Source of the DNA: Mytilus galloprovincialis
Taxonomy: Eukaryota > Mollusca > Bivalvia > Mytilida > Mytilidae
DNA: 64,000 bases
Reading direction: 5' to 3'
NCBI RefSeq assembly: GCF_965363235.1
Contig: NC_134845.1
Span: forward strand, 20,462,524 to 20,526,523
The position numbers and the translations under genes were made by a program. This document shows positions 10,051 through 21,745 of this stretch, piece by piece; the first letter of the stretch is position 1; every line of letters starts with the position of its first letter. The notes under the pieces are model-generated. The model was not told the origin of the DNA. It worked only from the letters and a program-made list of their open reading frames with translations, and did not search any database.

Positions 10051-12150
10051 ATTATTGTCATCAATGAAAAAATGATATTGTTCAGGAGAAGTAGATTTTT
10101 ACACAATTGAAGAAATTATACCAATTTTGTTTATATAAATTGTTTCAAACAAGTAACATTTGCATTAATTGTAAAATTTTAACACAGTAAAACTGAGATT
10201 TTTTTTCGATAAATGGACATCATTACCATGATTTAAAACAGATAATCATTTGAAAACTTAAAAATGAAATAAAAAAAACTTTAATACCAGTCAGAAACTA
10301 TACTGTATTTCAGAAATAGGGTTTGATACAATAACAAATTTTTCAATCATATTACTGTGTCACACTATCTAGCAATCGTTCTTTATACCATATAAATCAA
10401 GGTTGACAGATAACAAAAAGCAATAAACCTGCATTATACGTGTATGGTCTCCTGGTATCCCGCTTTTGATATGGGAGACCGGTTATATTCCAGTTACTGT
10501 TTACGACACAGTTTCAAACGACCATTTATTATGATTTAATTAAAAATAAAAGCTTCTGTTTGTAAACATCGTTTGAAGTGTAACGAAAAGAGTCGAAAAA
10601 TTAAAACCGTTTAAAAAACATTTTTCGGAAACATCCATAGATAGGTTCACACTTTTAAAATATAGTTACTCCGCTATTTTCAAATGCTTTTATATAGTAT
10701 ATATTATCAGATTTTGTTGCTCTTTGGCTAATATTGAACCTAGGGCTGATAATACATGCGATATGAAAAATGCCATGTTATGATCTTTTTATCAACAATG
10801 GAGAAAAATAAGTTTAATATATTGATCATTTTAAGTAATAAAAGTCTCTGTTCAAAATTCCCTATAATGGAAAGATATTTTTCTCTTCCAAAAACTGATC
10901 TAAATATAAAACAAGTTCTAAGTTTACCATCTGAATATTTTACCAATTCAGTATTCCACAAGTCTATAAAATTTGATTTTTTTTTTCATATAAGCTTTGT
11001 AGCTATTGATTTTTGGTAATGGTAAAAATATATGATTGATGTCTGGGATCATTTCAAAAATTGACTTCATAAAGCCATAACAAGATGGTTTTTTTAATGA
11101 GAAAGATTCTGTGATGTTACATAAGCGTCTTTAAGAAGAGAACATATGGAATCAAGATTTTCCACGATACCAGTAATTTAAATCATAATATAATCGAAAT
11201 CACCCTACCTCAGATAAAATTCCCAAATTCGTGGATTTTGTTATGAATACCTAAAACAAGCATTAGTAAATTAAAACATAACTAAATTGTATTTTCTTTT
11301 CAAAAGGGATGTATAAAGATACACACACGTTAATTTTTCATCTCTAAGAAGTCGCTCCTAACTATTCTTCTACCAGTCGATACATTTATTTTTGGTTTTG
11401 CACAAGTCATGTCTTCTCTGACTATTCATCTCGTTACAATACTAAATCCCTGGGATGTGTTTGAGTTGATTTTAGTCTCTGATGCATGATTTTTTATTAT
11501 TAATTGTTTTGGCTTTAACTAGCTGTCAATGACTGTGAGTACTCTCTAGCTCTAATTGTATAGTTTTATTGTTGATATTAACCCCATATGTACCAACTGT
11601 TAGATTAGGTTTATTTATATTACAGAACTGTCTTGGTATTCCTAATCGGAAGATTTTATACAAACAGACGAAGTAGTATACTTAACGACAAAATATTTTT
11701 TTATTTACCTGTGTAGAATATGAAACCAGAATTTTCTAAATATTTCACAGTGGTATCTTACCATAGCTTTGTTTAAACTTTATATTTTTTATACAGTTTA
11801 TTATGAGCATATGCATGTGATAACAACCAAGATATTCAAAATTATTAACACTATCATTCAACATATTTTCATAAGTAAATTTTTCACAAATGAGTCTAAT
11901 GCTTTGTTGAATAGCAGAACCTTTGTTTTGATGGGATATACACTTAAACACCGAGCTTTGCAATAATATAAAAACATACAGGAACAAATTTACTGTCAAA
12001 TTTTAGAAAGACACCTTATTATTACTAAACAAACAACCAAATAATTAATAAAAATAAAAATGGGAAGACACCCTCAAAAATAATACTTCTATTATATGGC
12101 TTAACAGAGGAGAAAAACAAAAGATTAATATATCTTATATAATTATTTGG
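10051..12150. other. AT-rich stretch with one repeat segment
   Basis: 10740-10830 ('gggctgataatacatg', then 'caacaatggagaaaaataa') is repeated at 13237-13315. Otherwise nothing recognisable; short open frames on both strands look like chance. Confidence 0.5.
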
Positions 12151-12154
12151 TAAA

Positions 12155-12640
12155 TTATGCTGGAAAGTTAATTGTAATATTTCCAGTTATATGACCCCAA
12201 GAAAACACCTGAATTGTTTTATCTTTGTAATTTTCATGAACTATTTCATGTAATTCGATCATTTTCTTGGCTTCGTTGGACTCATAGTTAGGAATATCTT
12301 TCAGAACAAGGTCTAATTCCGCTTCTTGTGATGCTGATAGTAATTGGTCATCATCATCAGATAGCATGTCATCAATATTGTTTTGATCGGTTCCTTTTTT
12401 CTGTTCAAGATGTTTTGAGATACCACCACTACCGACATTTGATAAAATATGAGACATTTCTTGTTGCTGATTCAAGGAAGCACTACAATATTCATTAATA
12501 GATTGAACATTTTTGTGACCGCTAATTTGCATAATATGAGTAGGAGGGATTTTTTTCATATGCGAGAGCGGTTACTGTTGTTTTTCTAGCACTATGATTA
12601 GTTTTACTTTTGGACGCCGGCCTCTTCACACATAGTTTTC
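12155..12640 (-). pseudogene. Crypton-like tyrosine recombinase, C-terminal remnant
   Basis: The minus strand encodes TNHSARKTTVTALAY (about 12600-12556). In another frame from 12559 it continues IPPTHIMQISGHKNVQSINE. This is the C-terminal catalytic block of tyrosine recombinases (R of HSARKT, the second H/K block in SGHKN, the Tyr of INEY) in the form found in Cryptons and Crypton-derived ZMYM/QRICH1-like invertebrate proteins. A QQQEMSHILSN segment follows, then an acidic tail (NIDDMLSDDDDQLL) to the stop at 12155. The frame change at an A-rich tract near 12556 marks it as decayed, and the N-terminal two thirds are missing. It cannot be the second half of the 2.4-kb fragment, which lies on the wrong side. 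Confidence 0.6.
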
Positions 12641-13047
12641 ACAAAATCAGAAAGTGTGTTTTTTTTAATGAGGCACCAAAAGACAGCAGAAGGATTAATC
12701 TTTCAAATTGTGATAATTTCATTATGACATAATTATTACATAATTAATTGTTATGTAATTAGTTGCCAGATTGTGGTGTCCATACTTGAATGAATTTTAG
12801 CTTCTTTGTTATTCATAGCATCCAAATATTTTTTTAGATTCTTGCACAACACAGTTTGACCTCTAAAACTGTGTCTCAGATTTTTCCTATTGTATTTCAT
12901 TTTCTCATAAATCTTAAATGAAGTTTGCAACATCAATTCACAAGAGACCACTAATTCAATTGGGTATACAATTTATTCTATTCATGTTTTTGGAAATCTG
13001 AGACTGAAATCAGTTTTGGAGGTTGATAATGTAATAAATATTTCATA

Positions 13048-13910
13048 TCAGCCCGCTAAGCACCAATTAGAAAAAATATGAAGTTTACGTAATTTAAATG
13101 CTATTATCATTCAGCAAAAATCATATGTTATTAAGCCTAAGTATATTATAATATCAGATTATTACATGGCATTTTTTTCAGCCCTATGTTCAATATCAGC
13201 CCAAGAGCTGCATGGCTCGAGGGCTGATATTGACCGAGGGCTGATAATACATGAGATATGATAAATAACATGTTATGATCTTTTTGTCATATGCTTCAAC
13301 AATGGAGAAAAATAACAGATTCATATATTGATCCATCTACGTGGTTCCAAAATAGAAGCTCAAAGATTTAAAAGAACGTCGGACCCCACATCTAGTACAT
13401 TCGATATAAAATCTTTCTATCATATGCCTCAACAGAAAAGAAAACTATTTTTATATGGACGAATCGACAAAATAAATAATTCGACAATATACATAATGAA
13501 CACTGTTTGGAAAAGTCAACTTTCTAAATTATGTTTGAACTTTTAAAAATGCATTTAATTAATATTTTGTTTCTTTGTTTTTTTTTTTTTGTTTTTTTTT
13601 TTTTTGTTTTTTTTACTATTTTACACAATATACTTTCCAGTATCCAAATAATTGTTTTGTAAACTACTTTATAATGTTTTTCACTGAAAACGTAGCATTG
13701 AGATGTATTTTCCGGAATTTGCCAAGTATCACCGGAATGCAATGTGATAACGTTACGGAAAGGCATGTGATGACAATCGAAGCATGTGCTAAACTTTTCG
13801 TAACAGCCCGCTAAGCACCAATTCGAAAAGTATGGAGTTTACGTTAATTCAATGTTATTATCATACAGAAAAAAGCATATGTTATTTAGTCTAAGTATAT
13901 GATAATATAT
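13048..13910. repeat. 110-bp direct repeats flanking a hairpin and repeat core
   Basis: 'cagcccgctaagcaccaatt' begins a segment of about 110 bp at 13049-13157 that recurs, diverged, at 13804-13910. Between them: a perfect 12-bp hairpin (CAATATCAGCCC 13192-13203 with its inverse ending at 13233), the segment shared with 10740-10830, and T-rich low-complexity sequence at 13567-13614. It lies just upstream (minus sense) of the Crypton-like remnant and may be part of the same old insertion. Confidence 0.55.
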
Positions 13911-14024
13911 ATTTTCAAATACTAATGATATGCTCTTTGATAGTATTTAAAGAAGTAGTTAAAAGAACTGAAATATTAGTTGTAGAACACTTACTAGAGG
14001 CCGGATAGTTTACATGTTGTTGTT

Positions 14025-14055
14025 TTGTTTTTTTGTTTTTTTTTTTTTTTTTTTG
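14025..14055. repeat. Poly-T tract
   Basis: T-rich run interrupted by single G residues. Low complexity. Confidence 0.7.
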
Positions 14056-14369
14056 TTTACTTCATGTTACCAACCTTCAATTGTTTAGAAAAGGCCTGCA
14101 GCTGAGATGCAGTAATGACATCATTGTTTTCAATATGACTCTCTATAAGGCACACGAACCTGGCTGAACTTAGAACTTATTTCTTAACGTCATACCACCA
14201 ACACATTTTTGTGAAAGTTTCCTTTGTAAATAAATATAGAATTGGAAACAAGTGTGGCATAGGGGAATGGACTATTACAATATCGATATCGTAACTGATA
14301 CTCATCGGGAAATTGCCTCAAAGTCTTTTCATTAGTATCAATACAATATTTAAATTTGGAAAACAAATG

Positions 14370-14830
14370 CATCCCTTAATGTTTTACTGTATGAATTGTT
14401 TTTTCGTAGCAGTAAAGCAAGTATTCGTTGATAATCGACCCGATATTGATATGACAAAACAACTGAATGATAGTTTTTATAATATTTTCTAAAGTTTGAC
14501 GTCTCTGAAGTATTTCGTTTTATAATCGTAACAATATTTAATTGTTATAGTTTATTTTCTCACATTATTTTTTCAGGCTGTTGATTTTTCTGTGTTTGTG
14601 TGTATGTTACATTTTAATGTTGTGTCGTTGTTCTCTTATATTTAATGCGTTTCCCTCAGTTTTTGTTTATTACCCCGATTTTGTTTTTGTCCATGGATTT
14701 ATGAGTTTTGAACAGCGGTATACTACTGTTGCCTTTATTTATCCTAACACGATTATTTTACAATGTGAAGCATTTTAACAATTTTTAATTACTATTTTGT
14801 TTAATAAGCTTTTTATTTGTAAACATAAGG
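14370..14830. repeat. Diverged duplicated block plus interspersed-repeat tail
   Basis: 14370-14560 resembles 9730-9930. 14580-14745 ('gcgtttccctcagttttt', 'atttatgagttttgaacagc', 'actgttgccttta') resembles 51470-51565, so it belongs to a separate interspersed family. Class unknown. Confidence 0.55.
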
Positions 14831-15574
14831 ATCCCCAATGGAATGAAACATTGTTTCCAGAGCCTTTTTTGTAGATATCGAAACGGAATTTCTTTTTTTT
14901 TTCATAACTGGTTTTGAATACGCGTCATTTGCATTAATTGTGCCAATTAAACAAAATGAAAGGCTTTCCTCGGCACTCGCCTCGATAAAGGACTTCATCA
15001 CCCATAATATATACGAAATAGATAATTATTTGTAAATATCAAATGAATACTTAAGATTACAAAAGTTGAAATAAGCAATAAAACCGGATGGAAAGTAAGT
15101 TGCATATATAAAGTTTTAATATAATTATATGTATTAAACCAATCATCGAAAACAATATATATATTACTGGTGCAAGCCAAGAATATTACTTAATATAATG
15201 GATTGATTTTAAATCGGAAAGAAATGTTATTGAAGGATTTATTTTTGAACTGAAGCATCATCTTATGTTTGTATATGTTTCGTCCAGCGGCTATCAACAA
15301 CCCAGACAGGAAATCTCATTGATACGATATATTTTATGAATTTACTTTTCTCAGAACTTTAAATTGTTGAAATTCAAAGGATATCTTGAAAAACAGGTAT
15401 GGTTACCTCAGATGTACTAAGTATTTGGCAAAAAGCTTTGATCTTCTATTTCATCAACTACGTCGTACTTGATATTACCTTTAACTATATTGCTTCGAAC
15501 GTTGCTGATTGTGTAAACGATATATGTATATAAGCGTCATGCCGTGCTAAAATATAAGCCTTTTATGATTTTTG

Positions 15575-16430
15575 TATAAATAAAGGCAACAGTAGTATCT
15601 ATAATACTAAAATTACGAGGTCCAATTTGTCAGCCGTCATCACGTAAAAACGACGAATCAAAGAATTCAACTTTATATATAACTAATATAGTACAAAGGT
15701 GTAGATTAAAAATTACACCACTCCAGACCCTTTTGTTTTCCACGTAATTAATATTGCCAATAATTAAGAAGTTCCGGATCGAGTCCGATACCGATACCAA
15801 TAGTATATTCACCTGTTACCTATTACCTTATCTGTACGTTCCGCATCTGACAGGCGTACCACCAAACGGTGTATTCAGGATTAATATGCTATATACACGG
15901 GTCATAATCACAGGGTTGACACTACTAAATTGTCAAATTGTTACCTATTGTAGTATTTTAATCAGCAAGACTTTCTAAGATAACAATACGAATACTAAAA
16001 ATCTGTGACTAAAAATAAGGCGTATAGGTACAGTTTTCAATTTGTTAGCGGGCATGACGTAAAACAGCGAATTAAAGAATTCAACTTTATTTATAACTAA
16101 TATAGGACAATGCTGTTGATTAAAAAATACTCCATTCCAGGACCTTTTGTTTTCCAAATAATTAATATTACCAATAATTGATAAGTTCCAGTTCGACGGG
16201 TTCAAACAGAAAGATTTGAAAGAAAAGACAACCGTGTATCTTATAATTGATAAGTTCCAGTTCGACGGGTTCAAACAGAAAGATTTGAAAGAAAAGAAAA
16301 CTGTGTATCTTATAATCGGCATGACTTTATCAGATGACAATACTAATACTAAAATAAGGCTTGCGCATAGTTATATACTTTAATTCAGTCATGGACCCGC
16401 GATATCACGGGTGTGTTCTAGTATAGTATA
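15575..16430. repeat. Two adjacent copies of an interspersed repeat, one with a 69-bp tandem duplication
   Basis: 'caaagaattcaactttatat' with 'aactaatatag' (15658-15690) recurs at 16075-16106, and 'ccttttgttttcca' with 'aattaatatt' follows in both. Inside the second copy a 69-bp unit beginning 'ataattgataagttccagtt' is present twice in tandem (16174-16242 and 16243-16311) with only a few differences, so that duplication is recent. Class unresolved. Confidence 0.75.
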
Positions 16431-16829
16431 AAATGATAAATCGTCATATATAACATTGAGCATTCTACTGATCATGCTGATAGTTATGTCATTCTATATT
16501 CTATTTGTTACAATTGCAAGTATTAGAAACGAGCAAATTGAAATTTCAAAGCCATAGTAGTAGAATAACCAGCATGTGTTATATAACCAAATAAGTATGT
16601 TATCGTGAAATAAAATTTGTCTGAAGTCAACTGGAGAATAAAATTGTATCATTTATTTTGCAAATAATTTCTTAATTCATGGACGGCTAATTGATGAAAA
16701 GCATGTTATAAATCATATCAGTACCAAAACATTCGCTACTGAGCTAATGATTACATCTGGGACTTAAAGTTTACCAACAGTGGCACCGACCTAGTGCTGG
16801 TAAATAAAAACAAATAATGTAAAACAAGG

Positions 16830-17190
16830 CATTTGAGCTATTTGTTTGTCTTGTACCCATTATGTCTGTTGTTTTGTTCACGCATCGTTGTCAATATAAT
16901 GAAATTTGATGTGACTGTCGTACAATGAGAGGTTTAGCTAGCTAAAAAAACAAGTTCAATCCAATATTTTCTACTTAAGAAAATACCTGTACCAAGTCGG
17001 CAATATGACAGTTGTTATCCGTTCGTTTGATGTGTTTGAACTTCTGATTTTGCCATTAGATTAGGGACTTTCCGTTTTGAATTTTCCTAAGAGTTCAGTA
17101 TTTTTGTGATTTTACTTCTTGTTTGTACTGTCAGTAGAATGTTTTCCTTTTATGTGTTAGCCTTTCTGAACTAAAATTCCTCTCTGACAC
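16830..17190 (+). repeat. Interspersed repeat family (also at 40265-40560)
   Basis: 'gtgactgtcgtacaatgaga', 'aatccaatattttctac', 'accaagtcggcaatatgaca' and 'gggactttccgttttgaatt' are matched in order at 40265-40560 and partly at 51300-51400. No coding potential seen; class not resolved. Confidence 0.7.
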
Positions 17191-17439
17191 AAAAAAATAT
17201 CAAAATTAACTTCATTATCTGATAAATGATATATTAAAAGTTAATATCTTTTTAATCTATAGTTGTTTTGAAGCTCAAAAACAATAGCTACTTTAAAGGG
17301 TAATGATGTTAGTTTTATAGAACATGATCAAAATCACAAGTAATTAGTAATTAGTCATTAGTGATTGCTTCCAAATGGGGCTAAAATGTTAATTCAACAC
17401 ATATTTTAAGTATACAAGTTTTAGGTGTGTTAATAATTG

Positions 17440-17740
17440 TCTAACTGCATGAACTGCAATTTTGCGCCTGTCCCAAGTCAGGAGCCTCTGGCCTTTGTTA
17501 GTCTTGTATGATTTTAAATTTTAGTTTCTTGTGTATAATTCGGAGTTTAGTATGACGTCCATTATCACTGTACTATTATGCATATTTTAGGGGCCAGCTG
17601 AAGGACACCTACGGGTGCGGGAATCCTCGCTACATTGAAGACCCATTGGTTGCCTTCGGCTGTTGTTTGCTCTATGGTCGGGTGGTTGTCGCTTTGACAT
17701 ATTCACCATTTCCTTTCTCAATTTTATACAAAGCATCATA
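17440..17740 (+). repeat. Interspersed repeat family (also in 53130-53430)
   Basis: 'ggggccagctgaaggac' through 'ctcgctacattgaagaccc' and 'tctatggtcgggtggttgtc' to 'tttctcaattttat' match 53285-53430 closely. 'ctgtcccaagtcaggagcct' at 17468 is the inverse of 'ctgacttgggacaggc' at 53133. Class unresolved. Confidence 0.75.
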
Positions 17741-18780
17741 GATTTATTTATAAATATCCTTCTTATGTTAATAAAAACATATTTCAGTATTGACTCTAGT
17801 GTTTGCAACAGGTTTCAGAAAAAAACTGCAAATAAAATCATCATTTCCTCATTGCCAGGCTTGAGCAACAGCATAGTAACAAAGACGTCTTGTACATTAT
17901 GTCTTTTACAGAAAGCTTGGTGTTTGTAAACTATCTTTTATCATATGCTGTTTCTTTGGTGCTTCCTCGATGTCGTCCTGAATTTGATTCTGGCGTTAAC
18001 ACGTTACAATAAATCAATCATTCAAATGGCTAGTTATGATTTTGAATTTTTAAATACTTGGCACTTTTAACTGATTTTAGTTATAAATATTTAAATTCAT
18101 CTAATGGAACAATTTGTTTTATCTCACATGCGTAAAGGTTTTTAATTGGCAATTCAACATCGATTGCAAAGGTAATGTGTCCCTTTAGTACTTAATGCAT
18201 TACATAAATGATTGCATGTATTGTTTCTTTGAGGAAGAGCTCCTTTCGTGTAATAACATCAACATTAAACAAATAATATATTATGCAATTTTCATTTCTG
18301 CAAGGACATTTCACATGGATAAGCAAATGTATATAATGATTTTATTGACTAACTACAACGCACCAGAACAGGGATTTTGTTATCACTTACATTAAAATAG
18401 GTATGTTTTATTTCATTTCGTCTTGATTGGTAAATCAAAGTGATTCATATGCTTTTGACATTTATTTCCGATGAAAATACTATACACATTATTTCATTTT
18501 CTGGTTCTTTCCAGTAGATCTCTTTTTTTATCATTTAGCTCATAACGTGTCTACGTATCTGAAACCCTTTCTTTTAAATTGATTTGTTTTGGCGTTCCTG
18601 GTAATGGTAAATAAGGTATTACGTTTGAGAAATCTTACAAGAATTGTTCCATTCATTCAGAATAATACTGAATAAAATATAAACATGTGGCATAGTTTGC
18701 TGATTTAACACACAAAAAAGGAAAATGATAAGAAGACAATAACAATCAAAACCAAGGAGTAAACAAAGACTCACAAAACC
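17741..18780. other. No recognisable feature
   Basis: AT-rich sequence. Short open frames only, no domain recognised. Confidence 0.5.
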
Positions 18781-18784
18781 AAAA

Positions 18785-19135
18785 GACATTAGGTGCCACA
18801 TGTGGAACAGGATCTGCTTTCCCTTCCGGAGCACCTGAGATCACACCTAGTTTTTTGGTGGGGTTCGTGTTGTTTATTCTATAGTTTTCTATGTTGTGTC
18901 GTGTGTGCTGTTGTTTGTTTGTCTTTTTCATTTTTAGCCATGGCGTTGTCAGTTGTTTTAGATTTATGAGTTTGACTGTCCCTTTGGTATCTTTCGTCCC
19001 TCTTTTACATCAACAGTTATAAACTACAAATAAGAAATAACACGAACTCTACTAAAACCTGGGAGTGAACTCAGGTGCTCCGGAAGGGTGAGCATTTCCT
19101 GCACCGTATACGGCAGCCGGCGTGTTATTTTTTTG
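18785..19135. mobile_element. Two solo tails of the Penelope-like family, in opposite orientation
   Basis: 18790-19012 is the plus-sense tail ('ccttccggagcacctgagat' to 'atctttcgtccctctttta'). 19015-19130 is a minus-sense tail ('actcaggtgctccggaaggg'). Neither retains RT sequence. Confidence 0.7.
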
Positions 19136-19504
19136 TTCAGTTCGGTAAGAAGGTAAGCATGTGTTGTACACTAAAGCGTACGGTAACCATCTGCTAATAA
19201 AAACAAAACATTGGCAGTTTCTGGCAAACATATAATGTTTTCTATGCGTATTAAATTGTTAAATAAACTCATCAAAGATACCAGGATTGCAATTTTATAT
19301 TAATGTTTAGTTAAGTACATTATTGTACGATAGAGCGTTTATTATGGTATAACAGAAATGTATTGTTGATAAACAAAATCAAAATATAAACCCGAAAAAT
19401 CACATTTAGAATGATAAAAAGTACTTTTTTCCTTGTCAGATAATCAACAACTTCTATACCAGAAGATTCGGTAAGAAGGTAGAGAAAGAAAAAGAATCGA
19501 CGTA

Positions 19505-19600
19505 TAAATACAAAAACCTGATCAAAGATACCAGGATTGTTATTGTATGCACCAGTCGCGCGTTTCGTTTATAAAAGAATCACAAATGACACTCGAATCA
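19505..19600 (-). ncRNA. Degenerate hammerhead repeat, minus strand
   Basis: The minus strand reads '...cgaaacgcgcgac' and then 'tcctggtatctttgat', the 3' half of the hammerhead repeat. The CTGATGA box is not conserved, so activity is not expected. A further 3'-end scrap lies at 19266-19285 on the same strand. Confidence 0.6.
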
Positions 19601-19679
19601 AAACAATATTTTTTTTTAAATACATACATGTAGTTCAACAACACAACGAGTGCCTCATCTGCAGCAGGATTTGCTTACC

Positions 19680-19815
19680 TTTCTGAGTACTATATTGCTC
19701 TAACTTTTTAACTTTCTAACTATTTCGATCTGTGTGTCACTGATGAGTCTTATGTAGACGAAACGCGCGTCTTGTGTACACAAATATAAGCCTGGTACAT
19801 GTGATAACTATTTAC
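19680..19815 (+). ncRNA. Hammerhead repeat, copy with intact core
   Basis: CTGATGA at 19740-19746, stem II GTCT/AGAC, GAAA at 19760-19763, short stem III, and GTC at 19769-19771. Stem I pairing (gtgtca with ttgtgt) is weaker than in the 6.1-kb copy. It is followed by 'aagcctggtac...gataactatt'. Confidence 0.75.
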
Positions 19816-19964
19816 ACCACTGGGTCGATGCCACTACCGGTGGAAGTTTCGTTTCCGTAGGTATAATCAGCGTTGTTGTCTGCACTTCGGTGTTGAAATG
19901 AATATCAATTATATGTTAAATGTTTGCAAATGTTTGAATTTTTAGAAATACTAAGGATTTCTAT

Positions 19965-20150
19965 ATCCTAGACATAAATTACCTTAGCCGAATTTGGCAC
20001 AACCTTTTTTAAATTTTGGGTCCTCGATGCTCTTCAACTTTATACTTGTTTGGTTTTCTAACTATTTTGATCTGGCCGTCACTGATGAGTCTTATGTAGA
20101 CAAAACGCGCGTATCACATTATGAGCCTGGTACCTTTGATAACTAATTAT
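19965..20150 (+). ncRNA. Hammerhead repeat, core mutated
   Basis: Full repeat context ('attaccttagccgaatttgg', 'gatgctcttcaactttatac'). CTGATGA at 20082-20088 and stem II are kept, but the GAAA box reads AAAA after GAC and the triplet after stem III is GTA rather than GTC. Probably inactive. It lies about 340 bp downstream of the 19.7-kb copy. Confidence 0.75.
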
Positions 20151-20154
20151 CGGG

Positions 20155-20230
20155 TTTTGCCATGGCGTTGTCAGTTTATTTTCGATCTTCAGTTTGAATG
20201 TTCCTTTGGTATCATTCGTCTTTCTTTCAT
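20155..20230 (+). repeat. Short fragment of Penelope-family tail
   Basis: 'gccatggcgttgtcagttta' to 'tggtatcattcgtctttctt', the distal part of the tail seen at 5225-5315. Confidence 0.6.
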
Positions 20231-21270
20231 AATTGAAACTCTGCATGAATATTTCGTATAAATTGAACGATAAAGTGTACAGCTTGATAAATTATTTAAA
20301 CGTTCACATGGAAAGGGAATTACTTTCATGCAAATGTAAACGAAGTGGTTTGTTGACTGTAGAAACCTTTAAATAGTACTTCATAGATATCAGACAATGA
20401 TCAAATCCTAAACCCAGATTTAAATTAATATTGAGCTATTAAAAGTTTTAGTCGTTATTAACACAAAGTAGTAAGAATATATTATAACGTTTATGAAAAC
20501 AAACAAGACATTATACATATAGACATTTCGCGTATTTACGTATGAGATTTCTTTAAACAATTGAATACAATAGATATTTTGTTGTGAACTTATATCCAGT
20601 TTGGGTCATTTAACATAATTCCAAGATGTAAGTCAATTTTATATATAATCATCACTTATACAAGGATCATGTTCTTGGACAAGTAAGTTTGTTTTATGTC
20701 TAATGCTTTTAAAACTATTTATATCTATTCAATGTTCCTGCTTCTATATTCAATTTGCACAGCTTTTTAGCACTATGAATGGTAAACAGAAATGCAATAC
20801 AAGAATAATGTTGTGACATGATTAGTTTTACTAGACTACGCTTAAGTCCTTGTCTAATAACAACAAACTAAAACAACGAGGCACTGACGGTGTGCAAGAC
20901 ACGGGAAAGACAAAATGACATCTTTCTCTTGGTTAATCATATGTTTTAAAAAAACAATCCGCGAACCCGCCCCCTCCCCTTTACATGTGTGAATAAGCAA
21001 AATGACATTAGGTTGCATGAAGTTAAAACGCAAGACAAAACGGTAGGGGTAAATTTCCTTGAATTACCTTTAATAAAGGTCATTTTCAAAAGATATTCAA
21101 TATAAACTATAATTTACAATTACTATAATTGAGTGTCCCTCTAGAATATTTCGTTCCTCTTTTACAGTCATACAGGTTGATGTGCACCCTTTAGGGAATC
21201 TCATAACATTATGGCTTATTTTTATTCATGTGACTCTATTATAGATGCTTAGAGCTACCATATAACTGCA
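20231..21270. other. No recognisable feature
   Basis: AT-rich sequence with no exon-like or repeat structure that I can name. Confidence 0.5.
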
Positions 21271-21273
21271 AAT

Positions 21274-21745
21274 TTGGCATTTGTTTTTATTAAGAACACA
21301 GTTCAGAAGGTACTTTTATCAACAACCCAAGTTGGTGAAGTTGAAATCGGGCCTTCGTCATTTTACGGACCCAATCACCAGTTGATTGGCCGTTATGGAA
21401 TATCCGTTTCAAAGATAATAGCGGATATGTTCCTTATGTCGACCTCTTTCTCTTTTCATCAATGTGACCTACCGAATTAAACTTACGGATTTGAACGGGT
21501 TTGAACTAACATGAGCATCACAACGGGTGCCTGATGTTGGGCAGAATCTGTTTACTCTTCAGGAGCACCTGATATCATCACCAGTTTATGGTGAGGTTCG
21601 TGTTGCTTAGTCTTTATTCTATGTTTTGTTTTGTGTACTATTGTTTGTCTGTTTGTCTTTTTCTTTTTTAGTTATGGCGTTGTCAATTTATTCTCGATTT
21701 ATGAGTTTGAATGAACCTCTGGTATCTTTCTCTCCACTTTTATTA
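21274..21745 (+). mobile_element. Penelope-like retroelement, 3'-end fragment
   Basis: 21290-21450 keeps only the last RT residues in diverged form (SSFYGPNHQLIGRYGISVSK, compare KFYGRHHELVDRYGITVSQ). The shared tail follows to about 21745. It lies tail to tail with the larger minus-strand copy that begins at 21915. Confidence 0.7.
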
